DNA from: Actinoplanes siamensis
GTDB taxonomy: Bacteria > Actinomycetota > Actinomycetes > Mycobacteriales > Micromonosporaceae
Assembly (NCBI RefSeq): GCF_016862395.1
Contig: NZ_BOMW01000026.1
Span: 116,935 to 180,934 of the forward strand
Reading direction: 5' to 3'
DNA length: 64,000 nucleotides
The number at the start of each line of letters is the position of its first letter. Position 1 is the stretch's first letter. Shown here one piece after another: positions 51,254 through 60,773 of this stretch. The notes below the pieces were generated by a model. That model was given only the letters and a program-made list of their open reading frames with translations, did no database searches and had not been told where the DNA came from. Both the position numbers and the translations under genes were made by a program.

Positions 51254-52263
51254 CCCAGCCGATCGCGCTGGCCCGCCTGCAACTGCAACGGGGCGCGCCC
51301 GAGGCGGCCGCCGGGCTGCTCGGACCGGTGCTGGCCGCCGAGCCGGACCACGTGACCGCGCTGGTCCTGATGACCCACGCACAGCTGGCGCTGGAGCGCC
51401 CGGAGCTGGCGCACGAGGTGGCGGCCCGGGCGGTCGCGCACGCGCCCGGGTCGTCCGAGGCGCTCACCGCGCTGAGCCGGACGCTGACCGCGCTCGGACG
51501 CCACGACGAGGCGATCGGCACGGCACAGGCGGCGGTGGCCGGGCAGGCGGACAACCCGTACCGGCACAACCGGCTCGCCTGGGCGCTGCTGGAGCACGGC
51601 AACCGGCCGGTGGAGGCGGAGCACGCGGCCCGGGAGGCGATCCGGCTGGACCCGGAGCAGGCCGACTTCCGGATCACCTACGCGATGGTCATGAAGCAGC
51701 TGAACCGTCCGGAGCGGGGGCGGGAGGCGCTGCGGGACGCGTTGCGGCTGGAACCGGAGAACGCGATCGCCCGGCACGAACTGGCCGCCCTCGACGTGGT
51801 GCAGCGCAACCCGTTCGCGCTGAGCCGGCTGGCCCGGGGCGTGACCGGGCTGGTGGCGGCGCTACGGGCGGATCCGCGGCAGGAGGCCAGCCGGCATCTG
51901 CTGGACGCGGCGTTGCGGCAGTTCCTGATCTACGCGGCGATCATCATGGTGGTGCTGGCCTATCTGGGCTGGCGGGTGGCGGAGGACTCGGCGACCTGGG
52001 CCCGGGCGCTGGCCGCGGCGGCGGCGCTGGCCCCGGCGGGGTACGCGGGGTACTTCCTGGCGCGGCTGGACCGGGTGCTGCGGTCGTACCTCAAGGAGGT
52101 GTTGACCCGGCAGCGGGCCGCGAGCGCCGCGGCGGCCCTCACCCTCGCACTGCTCCTGACCGCGACGGTGGCGCCGGCCGCCTGGCTGCCGAGCCTGCTC
52201 GGGGTCGCCAGTGTGGCCGGTTTGGCGGTTCGGCTGCTCACCTCGCTCGCCCCGAGGTCCTGA
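51250..52263 (+). CDS. TPR-repeat membrane protein
   Basis: A 337-residue protein. Residues 1-185 are tetratricopeptide repeats (QRGAPEAAAGLLGPVLAAEPDHVTALVLMTHAQLAL and similar, including AEHAAREAIRLDPEQADF and GREALRDALRLEPENA). The C-terminal part has three or four membrane helices (FLIYAAIIMVVLAYLGW, AAALTLALLLTATVAPAAW). ATG 51250 overlaps the cyclase stop. It is paralogous to the soluble TPR protein coded next. Partners are unknown. Confidence 0.8.
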   Translation: MTQPIALARLQLQRGAPEAAAGLLGPVLAAEPDHVTALVLMTHAQLALERPELAHEVAARAVAHAPGSSEALTALSRTLTALGRHDEAIGTAQAAVAGQADNPYRHNRLAWALLEHGNRPVEAEHAAREAIRLDPEQADFRITYAMVMKQLNRPERGREALRDALRLEPENAIARHELAALDVVQRNPFALSRLARGVTGLVAALRADPRQEASRHLLDAALRQFLIYAAIIMVVLAYLGWRVAEDSATWARALAAAAALAPAGYAGYFLARLDRVLRSYLKEVLTRQRAASAAAALTLALLLTATVAPAAWLPSLLGVASVAGLAVRLLTSLAPRS

Positions 52264-52425
52264 ATTCCTCCCGGAGTCCTGAGCTCGTCCCGGGACGGCG
52301 CCTTCGGAGACCCGGGGGACACCCGGCCCTGGTGCTCGCGGCAATCGGGCAAGTCCTAAGAAAACGACCCGGGCTGCCGACATGAGGCTTGTCAGCCCTG
52401 TCCCCTGGCTACCCGGAGCGGCCCG

Positions 52426-53145
52426 ATGACCGACCTGGCCCCACCCGCCGATCCCGCCCCGGCCTACCCCGGGGCGGCGGAACGCGCCTTCGCCGACCCG
52501 ACCGACATGGCCGTCGCCCGGGCCGCCGCCCTTTTCGAGAACATGCAGCCAGCCGAGGCCGCCGCGGTGCTGGAACCGGCGCTGGCCGGCAACCCGCGGA
52601 CGGCCGCCGGCTGGATCCTGATGGCCCGCGTGCGGCTCACGCTGGACCAGGTGGAGCCGGCGCTCGCCGCCGCGCACCGGGCGATCGAGCTGGCGCCCGA
52701 GGACCCCCGGCCGCTGGCCATCGCCAGCCGGGCGCTCACCCTGCAGGGCAAGCATGACGAGGCGATGTCGATGGCCTACCGCGCGGTCATCGTGGAGCCG
52801 AAGAACCCGCTCTGGCACGACCGGGTGGCCTGGGCGCTGCTCGCCGCCGACCGCCAGCTCGCGGACGCCGAGCAGGCCGCGCGCACGGCGATCGGCCTGG
52901 ACCCGAACGAGGCGCACTACTACTTCACGCACGGGGTGGCGCTGGCCGCGCTCGGGCACGTGGACCAGGCGCGGCAGGCGCTGACCACGTCGCTGCGGCT
53001 GGAGCCGAACAATCCGGTGGCCCGGCAGCGCCTGGACATCCTGAACGGCGTGGCCGTCCCGGTGGTGGAGAAGAAGAAGCGCGGCTGGAAGCTCTTCGGG
53101 CGCAAGGGCGACCAGGCGCCGGTCCGCCCGGAGGAGCGCACCTGA
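52426..53145 (+). CDS. TPR-repeat protein
   Basis: A 239-residue soluble protein with at least four tetratricopeptide units, e.g. NMQPAEAAAVLEPALAGNPRTAAGWILMARVRLTLDQVEPALAAAHRAIELAPED and ADAEQAARTAIGLDPNEAHYYFTHGVALAALGHVDQARQALTTSLRLEPNN when read stepwise. The C-terminus is basic (EKKKRGWKLFGRKGD). Its layout parallels the upstream membrane TPR protein, from which it may have arisen by duplication. The ATG at 52426 follows GGAGCGGCCCG. Confidence 0.82.
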   Translation: MTDLAPPADPAPAYPGAAERAFADPTDMAVARAAALFENMQPAEAAAVLEPALAGNPRTAAGWILMARVRLTLDQVEPALAAAHRAIELAPEDPRPLAIASRALTLQGKHDEAMSMAYRAVIVEPKNPLWHDRVAWALLAADRQLADAEQAARTAIGLDPNEAHYYFTHGVALAALGHVDQARQALTTSLRLEPNNPVARQRLDILNGVAVPVVEKKKRGWKLFGRKGDQAPVRPEERT

Positions 53146-53196
53146 GCGCTCCGGGCGAGCGACGCCCGCACCCAGGTGTTGCGCGCGAGCGCCGCG

Positions 53197-53236
53197 CGGG
53201 CCTGAGCGCCTTCGGCGAGCGTCGCGGTCAGGCCCG
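53197..53236. terminator. Convergent-gene hairpin
   Basis: CGGGCCTGA (53197-53205) pairs with TCAGGCCCG (53228-53236); the right arm includes the stop of the minus-strand UPF0104 gene. A similar CACCTG/CAGGTG pair lies just before it. Confidence 0.5.
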
Positions 53237-54262
53237 CTTCGCGCGGTGCCGGAGCAGGAGCCAGACGAGCCAGCCGGCGCCGATGATGAAGCCGAAGCTG
53301 ATCAACCGGTAGAGGACCACCGCGGCGACCGCTGCCGCGCTGGTCAGACCGCCCGCGACCAGGCCCAGGACCAGGGCGGCGTCGACCACCCCGAGGCCGC
53401 CCGGGACGACAGGGATGCTGGCGGCGGCCATTCCCGCGCAGTACGCGATCAGCAGGTGCACCCCGGTGATCCGGTCCGCGCCGGTCGCGACGCAGCACAG
53501 CCACAGGCAGAGCGCGTCGAAGAGCCAGTTCGCGCAGGCCAGCAGCACCGCGATGGCGAAGTGCGCCGGGTGCACCCGGATCGCCCGCAACTGGGTGACG
53601 AACCCGAACAGCCGGTCGGCGCCGTGCTCGGGCGGCCGGCGGCGCACCCGGTTCACGCCGCCCAGCAGCACGCGCACCGGCCGGTCCAGCCAGAGCGGGT
53701 GGGTGGCGAGCAGCCGGACCGCGGCGGTCACCGCTATCGCGCCGGCCGCGTAGCCGGCCACGGTGTGCCAGCTGCCGGTGTTGCGGGCCAGGATCCCGCC
53801 GGCCGAGCCGACCAGGACGAGCGCGCCGGTGGAGAGCACCCCGCTCAGCGCGATGCACCAGGAGGCCTCGGCGGGCGACACCCCGTACCGGCGCATCTGC
53901 CGGAAGTTGAAGCTGGTGGAGAAGACCGGGCCACCCGGCAGGGTCACGCTCAGCGAGTGCGCGGCGTACGCCATGGCCACGTGCCGCCGCACGCTGACCT
54001 TGGTGCCCGCGCCGCGCAGCAGCGCCCGCTGCATCCGGGCGTAGGTCCCCATCGACACGATCTCGGCGGCCAGCGCCGCGCCGACCCAGCCCCAGTGCGG
54101 GGCGCGCAGCTGCGCGTACGCCTCGGTCAGCGCCGGCCACCCGAGGATCAGCTCGGTGCCGAGCACGACCACCAGCACAGCGGCCACCAGTGGTCCCCGG
54201 CGCCGCCGTCGGGGCGGGCCGGGCGCTGTCGTGGCCGCCGCCGAAGCGCCGGTCGCGGTCAT
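53228..54262 (-). CDS. UPF0104/lysylphosphatidylglycerol synthase-like membrane protein
   Basis: A 344-residue membrane protein with about eight helices. The first is GPLVAAVLVVVLGTELILGW, the conserved segments are AYAAHSLSVTLPGGPVFSTSFNFRQMRRYGVS and IPVVPGGLGVVDAALVLGLVAGG, typical of the flippase-like domain of lysyl-phosphatidylglycerol synthases (without the synthase domain). The N-terminus is Ala/Arg-rich. ATG 54262 is favoured over an upstream in-frame ATG at 54349, which would extend into the divergent oxidoreductase gene. The lipid handled is unknown. Confidence 0.85.
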   Translation of the reverse strand: MTATGASAAATTAPGPPRRRRRGPLVAAVLVVVLGTELILGWPALTEAYAQLRAPHWGWVGAALAAEIVSMGTYARMQRALLRGAGTKVSVRRHVAMAYAAHSLSVTLPGGPVFSTSFNFRQMRRYGVSPAEASWCIALSGVLSTGALVLVGSAGGILARNTGSWHTVAGYAAGAIAVTAAVRLLATHPLWLDRPVRVLLGGVNRVRRRPPEHGADRLFGFVTQLRAIRVHPAHFAIAVLLACANWLFDALCLWLCCVATGADRITGVHLLIAYCAGMAAASIPVVPGGLGVVDAALVLGLVAGGLTSAAAVAAVVLYRLISFGFIIGAGWLVWLLLRHRAKRA

Positions 54263-54342
54263 CGCACCCGATGCTGCCACCTCACCGGAGCACTTTCGGC
54301 AACTTCGCCGCGCCTGTTCCCGCTGGTGGCAGTGTGATCCGC

Positions 54343-55608
54343 ATGCCATGTCCGCGGATTCTCATCGTCGGCGCCGGCTTCGCGGGACACGCGGCGGCCC
54401 GCCGGCTGCTGCGGATCGCCCGCGGCCGGGCCGAGATCGTGCTGCTGAATCCCACCGACTACTTCCTGTACCTGCCGCTGCTGCCGGAGGTGGCGACCGG
54501 GGTGCTGGAACCCCGGCGGATCTCGGTGCCGCTGGCGCTTCCCGGGGTCCGGCTGCTGCTCGGGCACGCCGGGGCGTTCGACCTGGACGCCCGTACGGTG
54601 CGGTGGGCCGACCCGGAGGGCCGGCGCGGCGTGATCGGGTACCACCGGCTGGTGCTGGCGCCGGGCAGCGGGAACAAGCTGCTCCCGGTGCCCGGCGTGA
54701 CCGAGTACGCCCACGGGTTCCGGGGACTCGCCGAGGCGCTTCACCTGCGCGACCACCTGATCCGGCAGGTCGAGCTGGCGGCGCAGTCCGATGATCCGGT
54801 GGAGCGGCAGGCCAGGTGTACGTTCGTGGTGGCCGGCGCCGGCTACGGCGGCACCGAGGTCGCCGCCCAGGGCGCCCTGTTCACCGCGGCGCTGGCGGAC
54901 GGGCGCTCCCTGCAGCCGCGGTGGCTGATCCTGGACACCGCCGACCGGGTGCTGCCGACGCTGGACCCACGCCTGTCGCGCACCGCCGCGCAGGTGCTGC
55001 GGCATCGCGGGGTGCAGGTGCTGACCGGGACCGGGGTCGCCGAGGCCGGGCCGGACGGGGTGCGGCTCACCAACGGGGAGAGCGTGCCGACCCGGACGCT
55101 GGTCTGGTGCGTCGGGGTCCGGCCGGAGCCCCTGGTCGCGGGTCTGGGGCTGGCCACCCGGGACGGGCGGCTGATCGTGGACGAGTTCCTCAACGTGCCG
55201 GGCCGGCCGGACGTGTTCGCCTGCGGGGACGCCGCGGCGGTGCCGGGCGCGCTGACCGGGATGACGGCGCGGCACGCGGTACGGCAGGGGCGGCTGGCGG
55301 CCGGGAACGTGGCGGCTTCCTACGGGCACGGGCGGCGCCGGTCGTACCGTCATCGGGATCCCGGTTTCGTGGTCGATCTCGGTGGCCGGTCGGCGGCGGC
55401 CGACCCGCTCGGGGTGCCGTTGCGCGGGGCCGCGGCCAAGTTGGTGACCCGCGGCCACCACCTGATGTCGCTGCCGGGGAACCGGGTGCGGGTGGGGGCG
55501 GACTGGATGCTCGACGCGGTGCTGTCCCGGCGGCCGGTGCAGCTCGGGCTGGCCCGGGGCGGCGCCGCCCCGCTGACCGCGCGGTGCGCAAGCGGCGCGG
55601 CCTCGTGA
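54343..55608 (+). CDS. NAD(P)/FAD-dependent oxidoreductase (NDH-2-like)
   Basis: A 421-residue flavoprotein. The FAD motif is RILIVGAGFAGHAAARRLLR, the second (NADH) motif FVVAGAGYGGTEVAAQGALF, and the flavin end motif RPDVFACGDAAAVPG. NPTDYFLYLPLLPEVATGVLEPRRISVPL is typical of type II NADH dehydrogenases and related proteins, which reduce quinone without pumping protons. ATG 54343 is used; GTG 54334 is in frame and could be the leaderless start. There is no clear membrane anchor except weak amphipathic segments at the C-terminus. Confidence 0.88.
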   Translation: MPCPRILIVGAGFAGHAAARRLLRIARGRAEIVLLNPTDYFLYLPLLPEVATGVLEPRRISVPLALPGVRLLLGHAGAFDLDARTVRWADPEGRRGVIGYHRLVLAPGSGNKLLPVPGVTEYAHGFRGLAEALHLRDHLIRQVELAAQSDDPVERQARCTFVVAGAGYGGTEVAAQGALFTAALADGRSLQPRWLILDTADRVLPTLDPRLSRTAAQVLRHRGVQVLTGTGVAEAGPDGVRLTNGESVPTRTLVWCVGVRPEPLVAGLGLATRDGRLIVDEFLNVPGRPDVFACGDAAAVPGALTGMTARHAVRQGRLAAGNVAASYGHGRRRSYRHRDPGFVVDLGGRSAAADPLGVPLRGAAAKLVTRGHHLMSLPGNRVRVGADWMLDAVLSRRPVQLGLARGGAAPLTARCASGAAS

Positions 55609-55626
55609 GCCGCGCCGCTCGTTCTC

Positions 55627-57405
55627 CTACTGGTCCCGGGTCGCGGGATCGTCCAGCGGTTCGGCGATCCGCGCCGCCGGAAGCAGCGGCTGGGCCTCGC
55701 TGATCTCGGCGCTCAGCTCGGCCTCGTGTGTGACCGGGTCGTTCCCGGCGGCGACCGGCTTCGGCTTGATCAGCGAGGCGAGGGCGCCGAGCACTGCCAT
55801 CCCGATCGCCATCCAGAAGACCACCACCAGCCCGTCGTGGAACGGGTCGGCGATCAGCCGCGGGAAAAACTGCAGCCCGGTCAGCTGCGCCGCGTGGCCG
55901 GCCGGCAGCGCGCCGAGCACCTGCGGCCCGAGCAGCTCGGCGATCGGGTTGTAGCCGAGGAACGCCGCGAACAGCGTCCCCACCGGCGGCACCTCGGCGG
56001 CCCGGGCGGCCACGTCGGCCGGCACCCCCTGCGCGGTCAGCCCGGCGTGCAGGCTGGCCGGCAGCGAGTCGGCGAGCCCGGCCACCATCAGCGAGAAGAA
56101 CACGCCGATCGAGAGCACCTGGCCGGCGTTCATGAAGGTGGCCCGCATCCCGGAGGCCGCGCCGCGCATGTTGGCCGGAACCGTCGACATCAGCAGCGAC
56201 GTGTTCGGCGCCGAGAACAGGCCGCCGCCCAGCCCGTTGACGAAGATCAGGACGGCGAACACCGGGTAGCTGAAGTCGCCGGGCACGAGCAGTAGGCCGG
56301 CGAAGGACAGCGCCATCACCAGCAGGCCGCCGGCCGCGAACGGCCGGGCGCCGAACCGGTCGGAGAGGAACCCGGAGAGCGGACCGGCCACCAGGAAGCC
56401 GATCGTCATCGGGACCAGGTAGATGCCGGCCCAGAGCGGGGTCTGCTCGTAGTCGTACCCGTGCAGCGGCAGCCAGATGCCCTGCAGCCAGATGATCAGC
56501 ATGAACTGCAGGCCGCCGCGGGCGATGCTGGCCAGCAGGTTCGCCAGGTTGCCGCCGGTGAAGGCGGCGTTGCGGAACAGCCTGAGCGGGAACATCGGCT
56601 CGGCCACCCGGGTCTCGATGATCCCGAAGAGCACCAGCACGGCCGCGCCACCGATCAGGCCGGTCAGCACCCACGGGTTGGTCCAGCCCTGGGTGTGGCC
56701 GCCGTACGGCTGGATCCCGTAGGTGATGCCGACCAGCGCCGCGGTGAGCCCGATCGCGAACGTCAGGTTGCCCCACCAGTCGATCCTCGACTGCCGCCGG
56801 ACGCCGGTGTCGTGCAGCGACCGGTACGCCCAGATCGCGCCGATCACGCCGAGCGGGATGTTGACCCAGAACACCGAGCGCCAGTCCCACTCCGCCAGCA
56901 CCCCGCCGGCGACCAGGCCGATGAACGAGCCGGCCAGCGCGGACACGATGTTGACGCCGAGCGCCATGCCGCGCTGCCGGGGCGGGAACGCGTCGGTGAT
57001 GATCGCGGCCGAGTTCGCCATCAGCATGGCGCCGCCGATGGCCTGTGCCACCCGCCAGCCGATCAGCCAGACGGCGCCGGTGCCGCCGGTGAACGGGTCC
57101 ACCGAGAGGACGATCGAGACGACCGCGAAGATCGCGAAGCCGGCATTGTAGATCTTGACCCGGCCGTACATGTCGCCGAGCCGGCCGAGCGTCACCACCA
57201 GCACCGCGGTCACCAGCATGTAGCCCATCAGCATCCAGAGCAGGTAGCTGACGTTGCCCGGGGCGAGCGGGTCGATTTCGATGCCCTTGAAGATGGCGGG
57301 CAGCGAGATCAGCACGATCGACGAGTTGATCGTCGCGAGCAGGTTCCCGAGCGTGGTGTTGGACAGCGCGACCCACTTGTAGCGCGGATGGTCTACGGCG
57401 AGCAT
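55627..57405 (-). CDS. MFS transporter (DHA2-type, 14 helices)
   Basis: A 592-residue drug/proton antiporter. It starts [36 protein letters not shown], with [52 protein letters not shown] and [25 protein letters not shown]; these are family motifs A, B/C and the helix 6 region. There is an unusual insertion of about 50 residues between the last helices ([21 protein letters not shown]). An AT-rich island about 200 bases upstream probably holds its promoter and operator. Substrate unknown. Confidence 0.9.
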   Translation of the reverse strand: MLAVDHPRYKWVALSNTTLGNLLATINSSIVLISLPAIFKGIEIDPLAPGNVSYLLWMLMGYMLVTAVLVVTLGRLGDMYGRVKIYNAGFAIFAVVSIVLSVDPFTGGTGAVWLIGWRVAQAIGGAMLMANSAAIITDAFPPRQRGMALGVNIVSALAGSFIGLVAGGVLAEWDWRSVFWVNIPLGVIGAIWAYRSLHDTGVRRQSRIDWWGNLTFAIGLTAALVGITYGIQPYGGHTQGWTNPWVLTGLIGGAAVLVLFGIIETRVAEPMFPLRLFRNAAFTGGNLANLLASIARGGLQFMLIIWLQGIWLPLHGYDYEQTPLWAGIYLVPMTIGFLVAGPLSGFLSDRFGARPFAAGGLLVMALSFAGLLLVPGDFSYPVFAVLIFVNGLGGGLFSAPNTSLLMSTVPANMRGAASGMRATFMNAGQVLSIGVFFSLMVAGLADSLPASLHAGLTAQGVPADVAARAAEVPPVGTLFAAFLGYNPIAELLGPQVLGALPAGHAAQLTGLQFFPRLIADPFHDGLVVVFWMAIGMAVLGALASLIKPKPVAAGNDPVTHEAELSAEISEAQPLLPAARIAEPLDDPATRDQ

Positions 57406-57605
57406 GCGATCAGTCCTTCGTGAGCAGGTCGTTCAGCCGGCGCCGCACGTGCGGCTCGCAGAGCCGGTGCGGTCCCGGCCGCTGCACGGGGCCAGGAGGC
57501 GGCCGGGGCCGAGCTCGCCCCGCGGCGTGCGTGATCCGCCGCGGACCCGCGGGAAGACGCCCGAAGTCGGTCGCGGCGGCCGCGTCCCCGTCCGGGTGCG
57601 CACCC

Positions 57606-57641
57606 GAAATTTATATCATGTACTTATGCAATTGCGTCATG
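57606..57641. promoter_or_regulatory. AT-rich island with promoter and palindromes
   Basis: About 36 bases here are two-thirds A/T in a genome that is otherwise about 70% G/C. It contains the palindrome GCAATTGC (57628-57635) and, on the minus strand, TGACGC with TATAAA 18 bases later, a plausible promoter of the DHA2 exporter. This is the expected place for a MarR or TetR operator. The remaining 57406-57605 stretch holds no recognisable gene. Confidence 0.5.
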
Positions 57642-57720
57642 GGAGGTGACCGGTTTCCACCCCGACGCGCGACCCCCGAATTCCCACGAGCCGCGGCCGA
57701 ATCCTGGAAACATGCGAACC

Positions 57721-58215
57721 ATGGACGAGTTCTGGCTCCACCCGCGGCTGGGGACGGCAACTCGGGACGGCCGGGCGCCGCGGCACTACCTGATCGCGCT
57801 CCAGCACGCCGTACACACCATCGGCGCGGACCCGCGCTGGCAGCAGTGGTGGGACCGGACCGGCTTCCGGGGATGTCAGCTCGGCATCGTCACCGAGGGT
57901 GTGGACCACCTGCGGCCCAGCGCCGACATCCGGCACGTCGGCGACCAGCTGCGCGCCAACTTCACCTGCGCGCTCCCGCCGGCCTGCACCGATCAGGAGC
58001 TGATGCGGCGGGCGGTGGCCGAGGTGCGGACCATGTTCGAGGTCATCCGCGAGGCGATGGCGCTGCCCGACCTGCCGCCGGACCCGGAGCCGGCTCCACC
58101 GCCCAGCCGCGCCGACGACGTCCCGGTGATCGAGAAGCCGCTGACCTCGGTGCCCCGGGAGCTGGAGAGACAGGGCTACCTGACGCTCACCCAGGTGCAG
58201 AACTTCTTCGGTTGA
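57721..58215 (+). CDS. Unknown conserved-looking protein
   Basis: A 164-residue protein (MDEFWLHPRLGTATRDGRAPRHYLIALQHAVHTIGADPRWQQWW in pieces) not recognised by family. It has a mixed alpha/beta composition, one short Pro-rich linker (DLPPDPEPAPPPSRADD) near residue 115 and a C-terminal helical segment PRELERQGYLTLTQVQNFFG. No signal peptide or membrane helix is seen. ATG 57721 (GGAAA upstream) or ATG 57712 are likely starts; a GTG at 57646 would add 25 residues. It is two bases before a LamG-type gene, so the two probably function together. Confidence 0.6.
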   Translation: MDEFWLHPRLGTATRDGRAPRHYLIALQHAVHTIGADPRWQQWWDRTGFRGCQLGIVTEGVDHLRPSADIRHVGDQLRANFTCALPPACTDQELMRRAVAEVRTMFEVIREAMALPDLPPDPEPAPPPSRADDVPVIEKPLTSVPRELERQGYLTLTQVQNFFG

Positions 58216-58217
58216 TC

Positions 58218-58886
58218 ATGATGGTTCCCGTTCCGATCGCCGACACCCCGGTGCCGGCCGTCGTCGCCCGCTACGACTTCAACGGCCAGACGATGATCCT
58301 CGACGACTCCGGCTTCGGGCACACCCTGCGGGTCGTCGCGGGGCACGGCGGCGTGATCCGGCCGGTGGTGCACGGCACCGGCAACGCGCTCGCCTTCCCG
58401 GCCCGCTGCGAGCTCACCGTCTGCCCGCACGTGGCGCTGCAGAGCCCCGGGACCACCGATCTCAACCCCGGGACCCGCGACCTGTCGTACGGGGCGGACG
58501 TGCTGCTCGCCCCGGGGCAGACCAGCAAGGGGCAGAACGTCGTGCAGAAGGGCTACTCCAAGACCGGCAGCCAGTACAAGCTGCAGGTCGACGGCGTCGC
58601 CGGGCAGCCCAGCTGCGTGCTGGTCGACGAGCGTCGGCCCGGGGTGATCCGGCTGGTGCGCAGCTCGGTGACGGTGGCGGACGGGCGCTGGCACGCCGTG
58701 CGCTGCGAGCGGGCCGGCAGCCGGTTCGACATCTATGTGGACAATGTGCTGCGTGGGCGGACCGAGGTGCCGGCCCGGCTCTCGGTCGCCAACGACTCGC
58801 CGCTGAGCATCGGCGGCAAGGGCGCCGCCCGCGACAACGATCAGTTCAACGGCGCGCTGGACAACGTCTGGGTCCGGATCGGCTGA
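58218..58886 (+). CDS. LamG/concanavalin-like lectin domain protein
   Basis: A 222-residue beta-sandwich protein without signal peptide. ARYDFNGQTMILDDSGFGHTLRVVAGHGG, VVQKGYSKTGSQYKLQVDG, VTVADGRWHAVRCERAGSRFDIYVDNVLRGRT and PLSIGGKGAARDNDQFNGALDNVWV follow the usual LamG strand order: the DxSG start, K/GY middle, GxWHxVxC and the FxGxxDxVxI end. Such domains bind sugars or proteins. ATG 58218 and ATG 58221 are adjacent. The gene is coupled to the preceding unknown gene. Confidence 0.82.
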   Translation: MMVPVPIADTPVPAVVARYDFNGQTMILDDSGFGHTLRVVAGHGGVIRPVVHGTGNALAFPARCELTVCPHVALQSPGTTDLNPGTRDLSYGADVLLAPGQTSKGQNVVQKGYSKTGSQYKLQVDGVAGQPSCVLVDERRPGVIRLVRSSVTVADGRWHAVRCERAGSRFDIYVDNVLRGRTEVPARLSVANDSPLSIGGKGAARDNDQFNGALDNVWVRIG

Positions 58887-58989
58887 CTCCCCAAAGACTG
58901 CCAACGGTTCCCTTCGACGGACCGCGGGCGCTCCGGGACCGCGAACATGGTCCCCGTTGAGACCACCACTCCGCACGGGGGATTCCGTC

Positions 58990-59475
58990 ATGTTCACTCG
59001 CACCGCCGTCCTCGCCGTCGCCGCCACCGGCCTGATCGCCCTGACCGGCTGCGACAAGGCCGAGACCGCCGCCGCCCCGGCCCCGGCCGCGACGACCGCG
59101 ACCGCCGCGCGCACCGCGACGGCCACCACCACCACGGTGGCCGCTGCCGCGACGAAGCCGGCCACCGAGCGGGCGAAGCCGGCAACCGAGCGGGCGAAGC
59201 CGGCCGGGGGCTGCCCGGTCGCCACCGCCACCTTGCAGAAGCTGGCCGACTACCCGGCCGGCTGGAGGATCGACGAGTCCAGCGTGAAGTGCAAGGACGA
59301 CTGGGCCGTCGCCTCGATGATCGCGCCGAGCCCGGACCAGCAGGGCGACGGCCGGATCTTCTTCGCCTACGACCGGAAGACCGGCAAGTGGGCGAAGAAG
59401 GGCGAGGGCAGCGCCGTCGAGTGCGGCGCCGGCGACGCCATGAACATCCCGCCCAGCACCGGCTTCTGCGGCTGA
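58990..59475 (+). CDS. Putative lipoprotein
   Basis: A 161-residue exported protein. MFTRTAVLAVAATGLIALTGCDKAE is a lipoprotein signal with the LTGC lipobox. A Thr/Ala-rich linker follows with two tandem copies of KPATERA (a 21-base DNA repeat around 59157-59198). The C-terminal domain has three cysteines (GGCPVAT, VKCKDDW, VECGAGD) and a final one in TGFCG, suggesting disulfides. ATG 58990 follows GGGGGA. Function unknown. It is convergent with the GH18 gene, ending only four bases before it. Confidence 0.78.
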   Translation: MFTRTAVLAVAATGLIALTGCDKAETAAAPAPAATTATAARTATATTTTVAAAATKPATERAKPATERAKPAGGCPVATATLQKLADYPAGWRIDESSVKCKDDWAVASMIAPSPDQQGDGRIFFAYDRKTGKWAKKGEGSAVECGAGDAMNIPPSTGFCG

Positions 59476-59479
59476 CCCG

Positions 59480-60676
59480 TCAGCCGGCCAGGGCGGCGAC
59501 CAGCGCGCCACCGGGAGTGTCACCGGACAGCTCCCAGGCGAAGACGCCGCCCAGCGACCGGCTTCTGGCATAGGCCACCTTCCCGCGGATGGTGCCCGGG
59601 GTGTCGTAGGACCACCACTGGGCGCCACACCGGGCGTACGCCGTCCCGCCCACCGTCCCGGTCGGCGGGCACCGCCCGGCCAGGACCCGGTAGTCCTCCA
59701 TCCCCTTCTGGTACGTGCCCGGCGCGGGTCCGGTCGCGGTGGCGCCCGGCCCGGCGCCGCGCACCCCGGTCCACCCGCGCCCGTAGAACCCGATCCCGAA
59801 CAGCAGCTTCGCCGCCGGCACCCCCTGTCCGAGCAGCTGGGACACGGTCGCCTCGGTGGTCGCCCCGGCGCGCGTGATGCCCGGGTACGTGGTCAGCGGC
59901 GAGTGCGGCGCGGTGCTGTGCCTGTCGGTGTCCGCGGCGCCGAAGTAGTCGTAGGTCATCGCGCTCAGCCAGTCCGCCTGCGTCGCCGCCGCGGAGTAGT
60001 CGGTGGACTCGAGCTTGCGCACGTCACCGGGCACCGCCGCGGTGACCAGCAGGCCGGTGCCGAACGCCGTGCGCAGCGCCCGGAGCAGCCGGGGCAGGGC
60101 CTCCCGCCCGCTGCGGTCGCACTGCAGCCCGCAGCTGTTCGGGTACTCCCAGTCCACGTCGATCCCGTCGAACAGGCCGGCCCAGCGAGGGTCGTTGAGC
60201 AGGGCGTGGCAGGACCGGGCGAACGCGGCCGGGTCCTTGGCCGCCTCGGTGAACCCGGCCGACCCGGTCCAGCCGCCGAACGACCAGAGGATCTTCAGCC
60301 CCGGGTGCGCGCCCTTCAGCTTCCAGAGCTGGCCGAGGTTCCCGCGCAGCGGCGTGGACGCGGTGTCCGCGACCCCGTCGACGCTGTCCGCGGCGGCCAC
60401 CGGCTTCTGGTACGCCGCGAACGCGTCACCTACCGCGCAGCGGCCCCCGTCCACTTTGCCGAACGCGTACAGCAGGTGGGTGAGCCGCCCGGCGGCCCCG
60501 CTGACCGCCAGATTCTTCACCCGGAAGCCGCGCTGGTAGACACCCCACTCGGTGAAATATCCGGCCACCACCCGGGCGGCGGCCGGGGCCGGCTCGGGAT
60601 GCGGCGGGCGCGAAGGAGCCTGACAAGCTGACAAGATCAGGATAAGCAGGACTAAGACCGCTGACCGGACACGCAC
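59480..60676 (-). CDS. GH18 family glycosidase (chitinase-like)
   Basis: A protein of about 398 residues. The signal is VRVRSAVLVLLILILSACQAPS, a lipoprotein-type lipobox (LSAC). The catalytic barrel contains VAGYFTEWGVYQRGF, LKILWSFGGWTGSAGF, the active-site motif GLFDGIDVDWEYPN (DxxDxDxE intact), AMTYDYFG and WSYDTPGTIRGKVAYARSRSLGGVFAWELSGD. It should act on chitin or related N-acetylglucosamine polymers outside the cell. GTG 60676 is seven bases after TAGGTT and looks leaderless; GTG 60682 is two codons upstream. Confidence 0.92.
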   Translation of the reverse strand: MRVRSAVLVLLILILSACQAPSRPPHPEPAPAAARVVAGYFTEWGVYQRGFRVKNLAVSGAAGRLTHLLYAFGKVDGGRCAVGDAFAAYQKPVAAADSVDGVADTASTPLRGNLGQLWKLKGAHPGLKILWSFGGWTGSAGFTEAAKDPAAFARSCHALLNDPRWAGLFDGIDVDWEYPNSCGLQCDRSGREALPRLLRALRTAFGTGLLVTAAVPGDVRKLESTDYSAAATQADWLSAMTYDYFGAADTDRHSTAPHSPLTTYPGITRAGATTEATVSQLLGQGVPAAKLLFGIGFYGRGWTGVRGAGPGATATGPAPGTYQKGMEDYRVLAGRCPPTGTVGGTAYARCGAQWWSYDTPGTIRGKVAYARSRSLGGVFAWELSGDTPGGALVAALAG

Positions 60677-60773
60677 CGGCACGAACCTAGCGCGCCCAGC
60701 CGGTGATCGCCCCCCGGCTCACCCGATCGAGTGGGGCTGCACCCCGCGCGACCGGCTGTGCCATTGTCGAGCC

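Noticed and set aside
53228..54349. Longer UPF0104 start at 54349
   Set aside because: It would overlap the divergent oxidoreductase start and adds a Cys/His/Arg-rich segment not typical of the family.
57406..57605. Possible MarR remnant upstream of the DHA2 exporter (minus strand ending LNDLLTKD)
   Set aside because: Only about 20 residues look protein-like and the rest has no helix-turn-helix or conserved motif.
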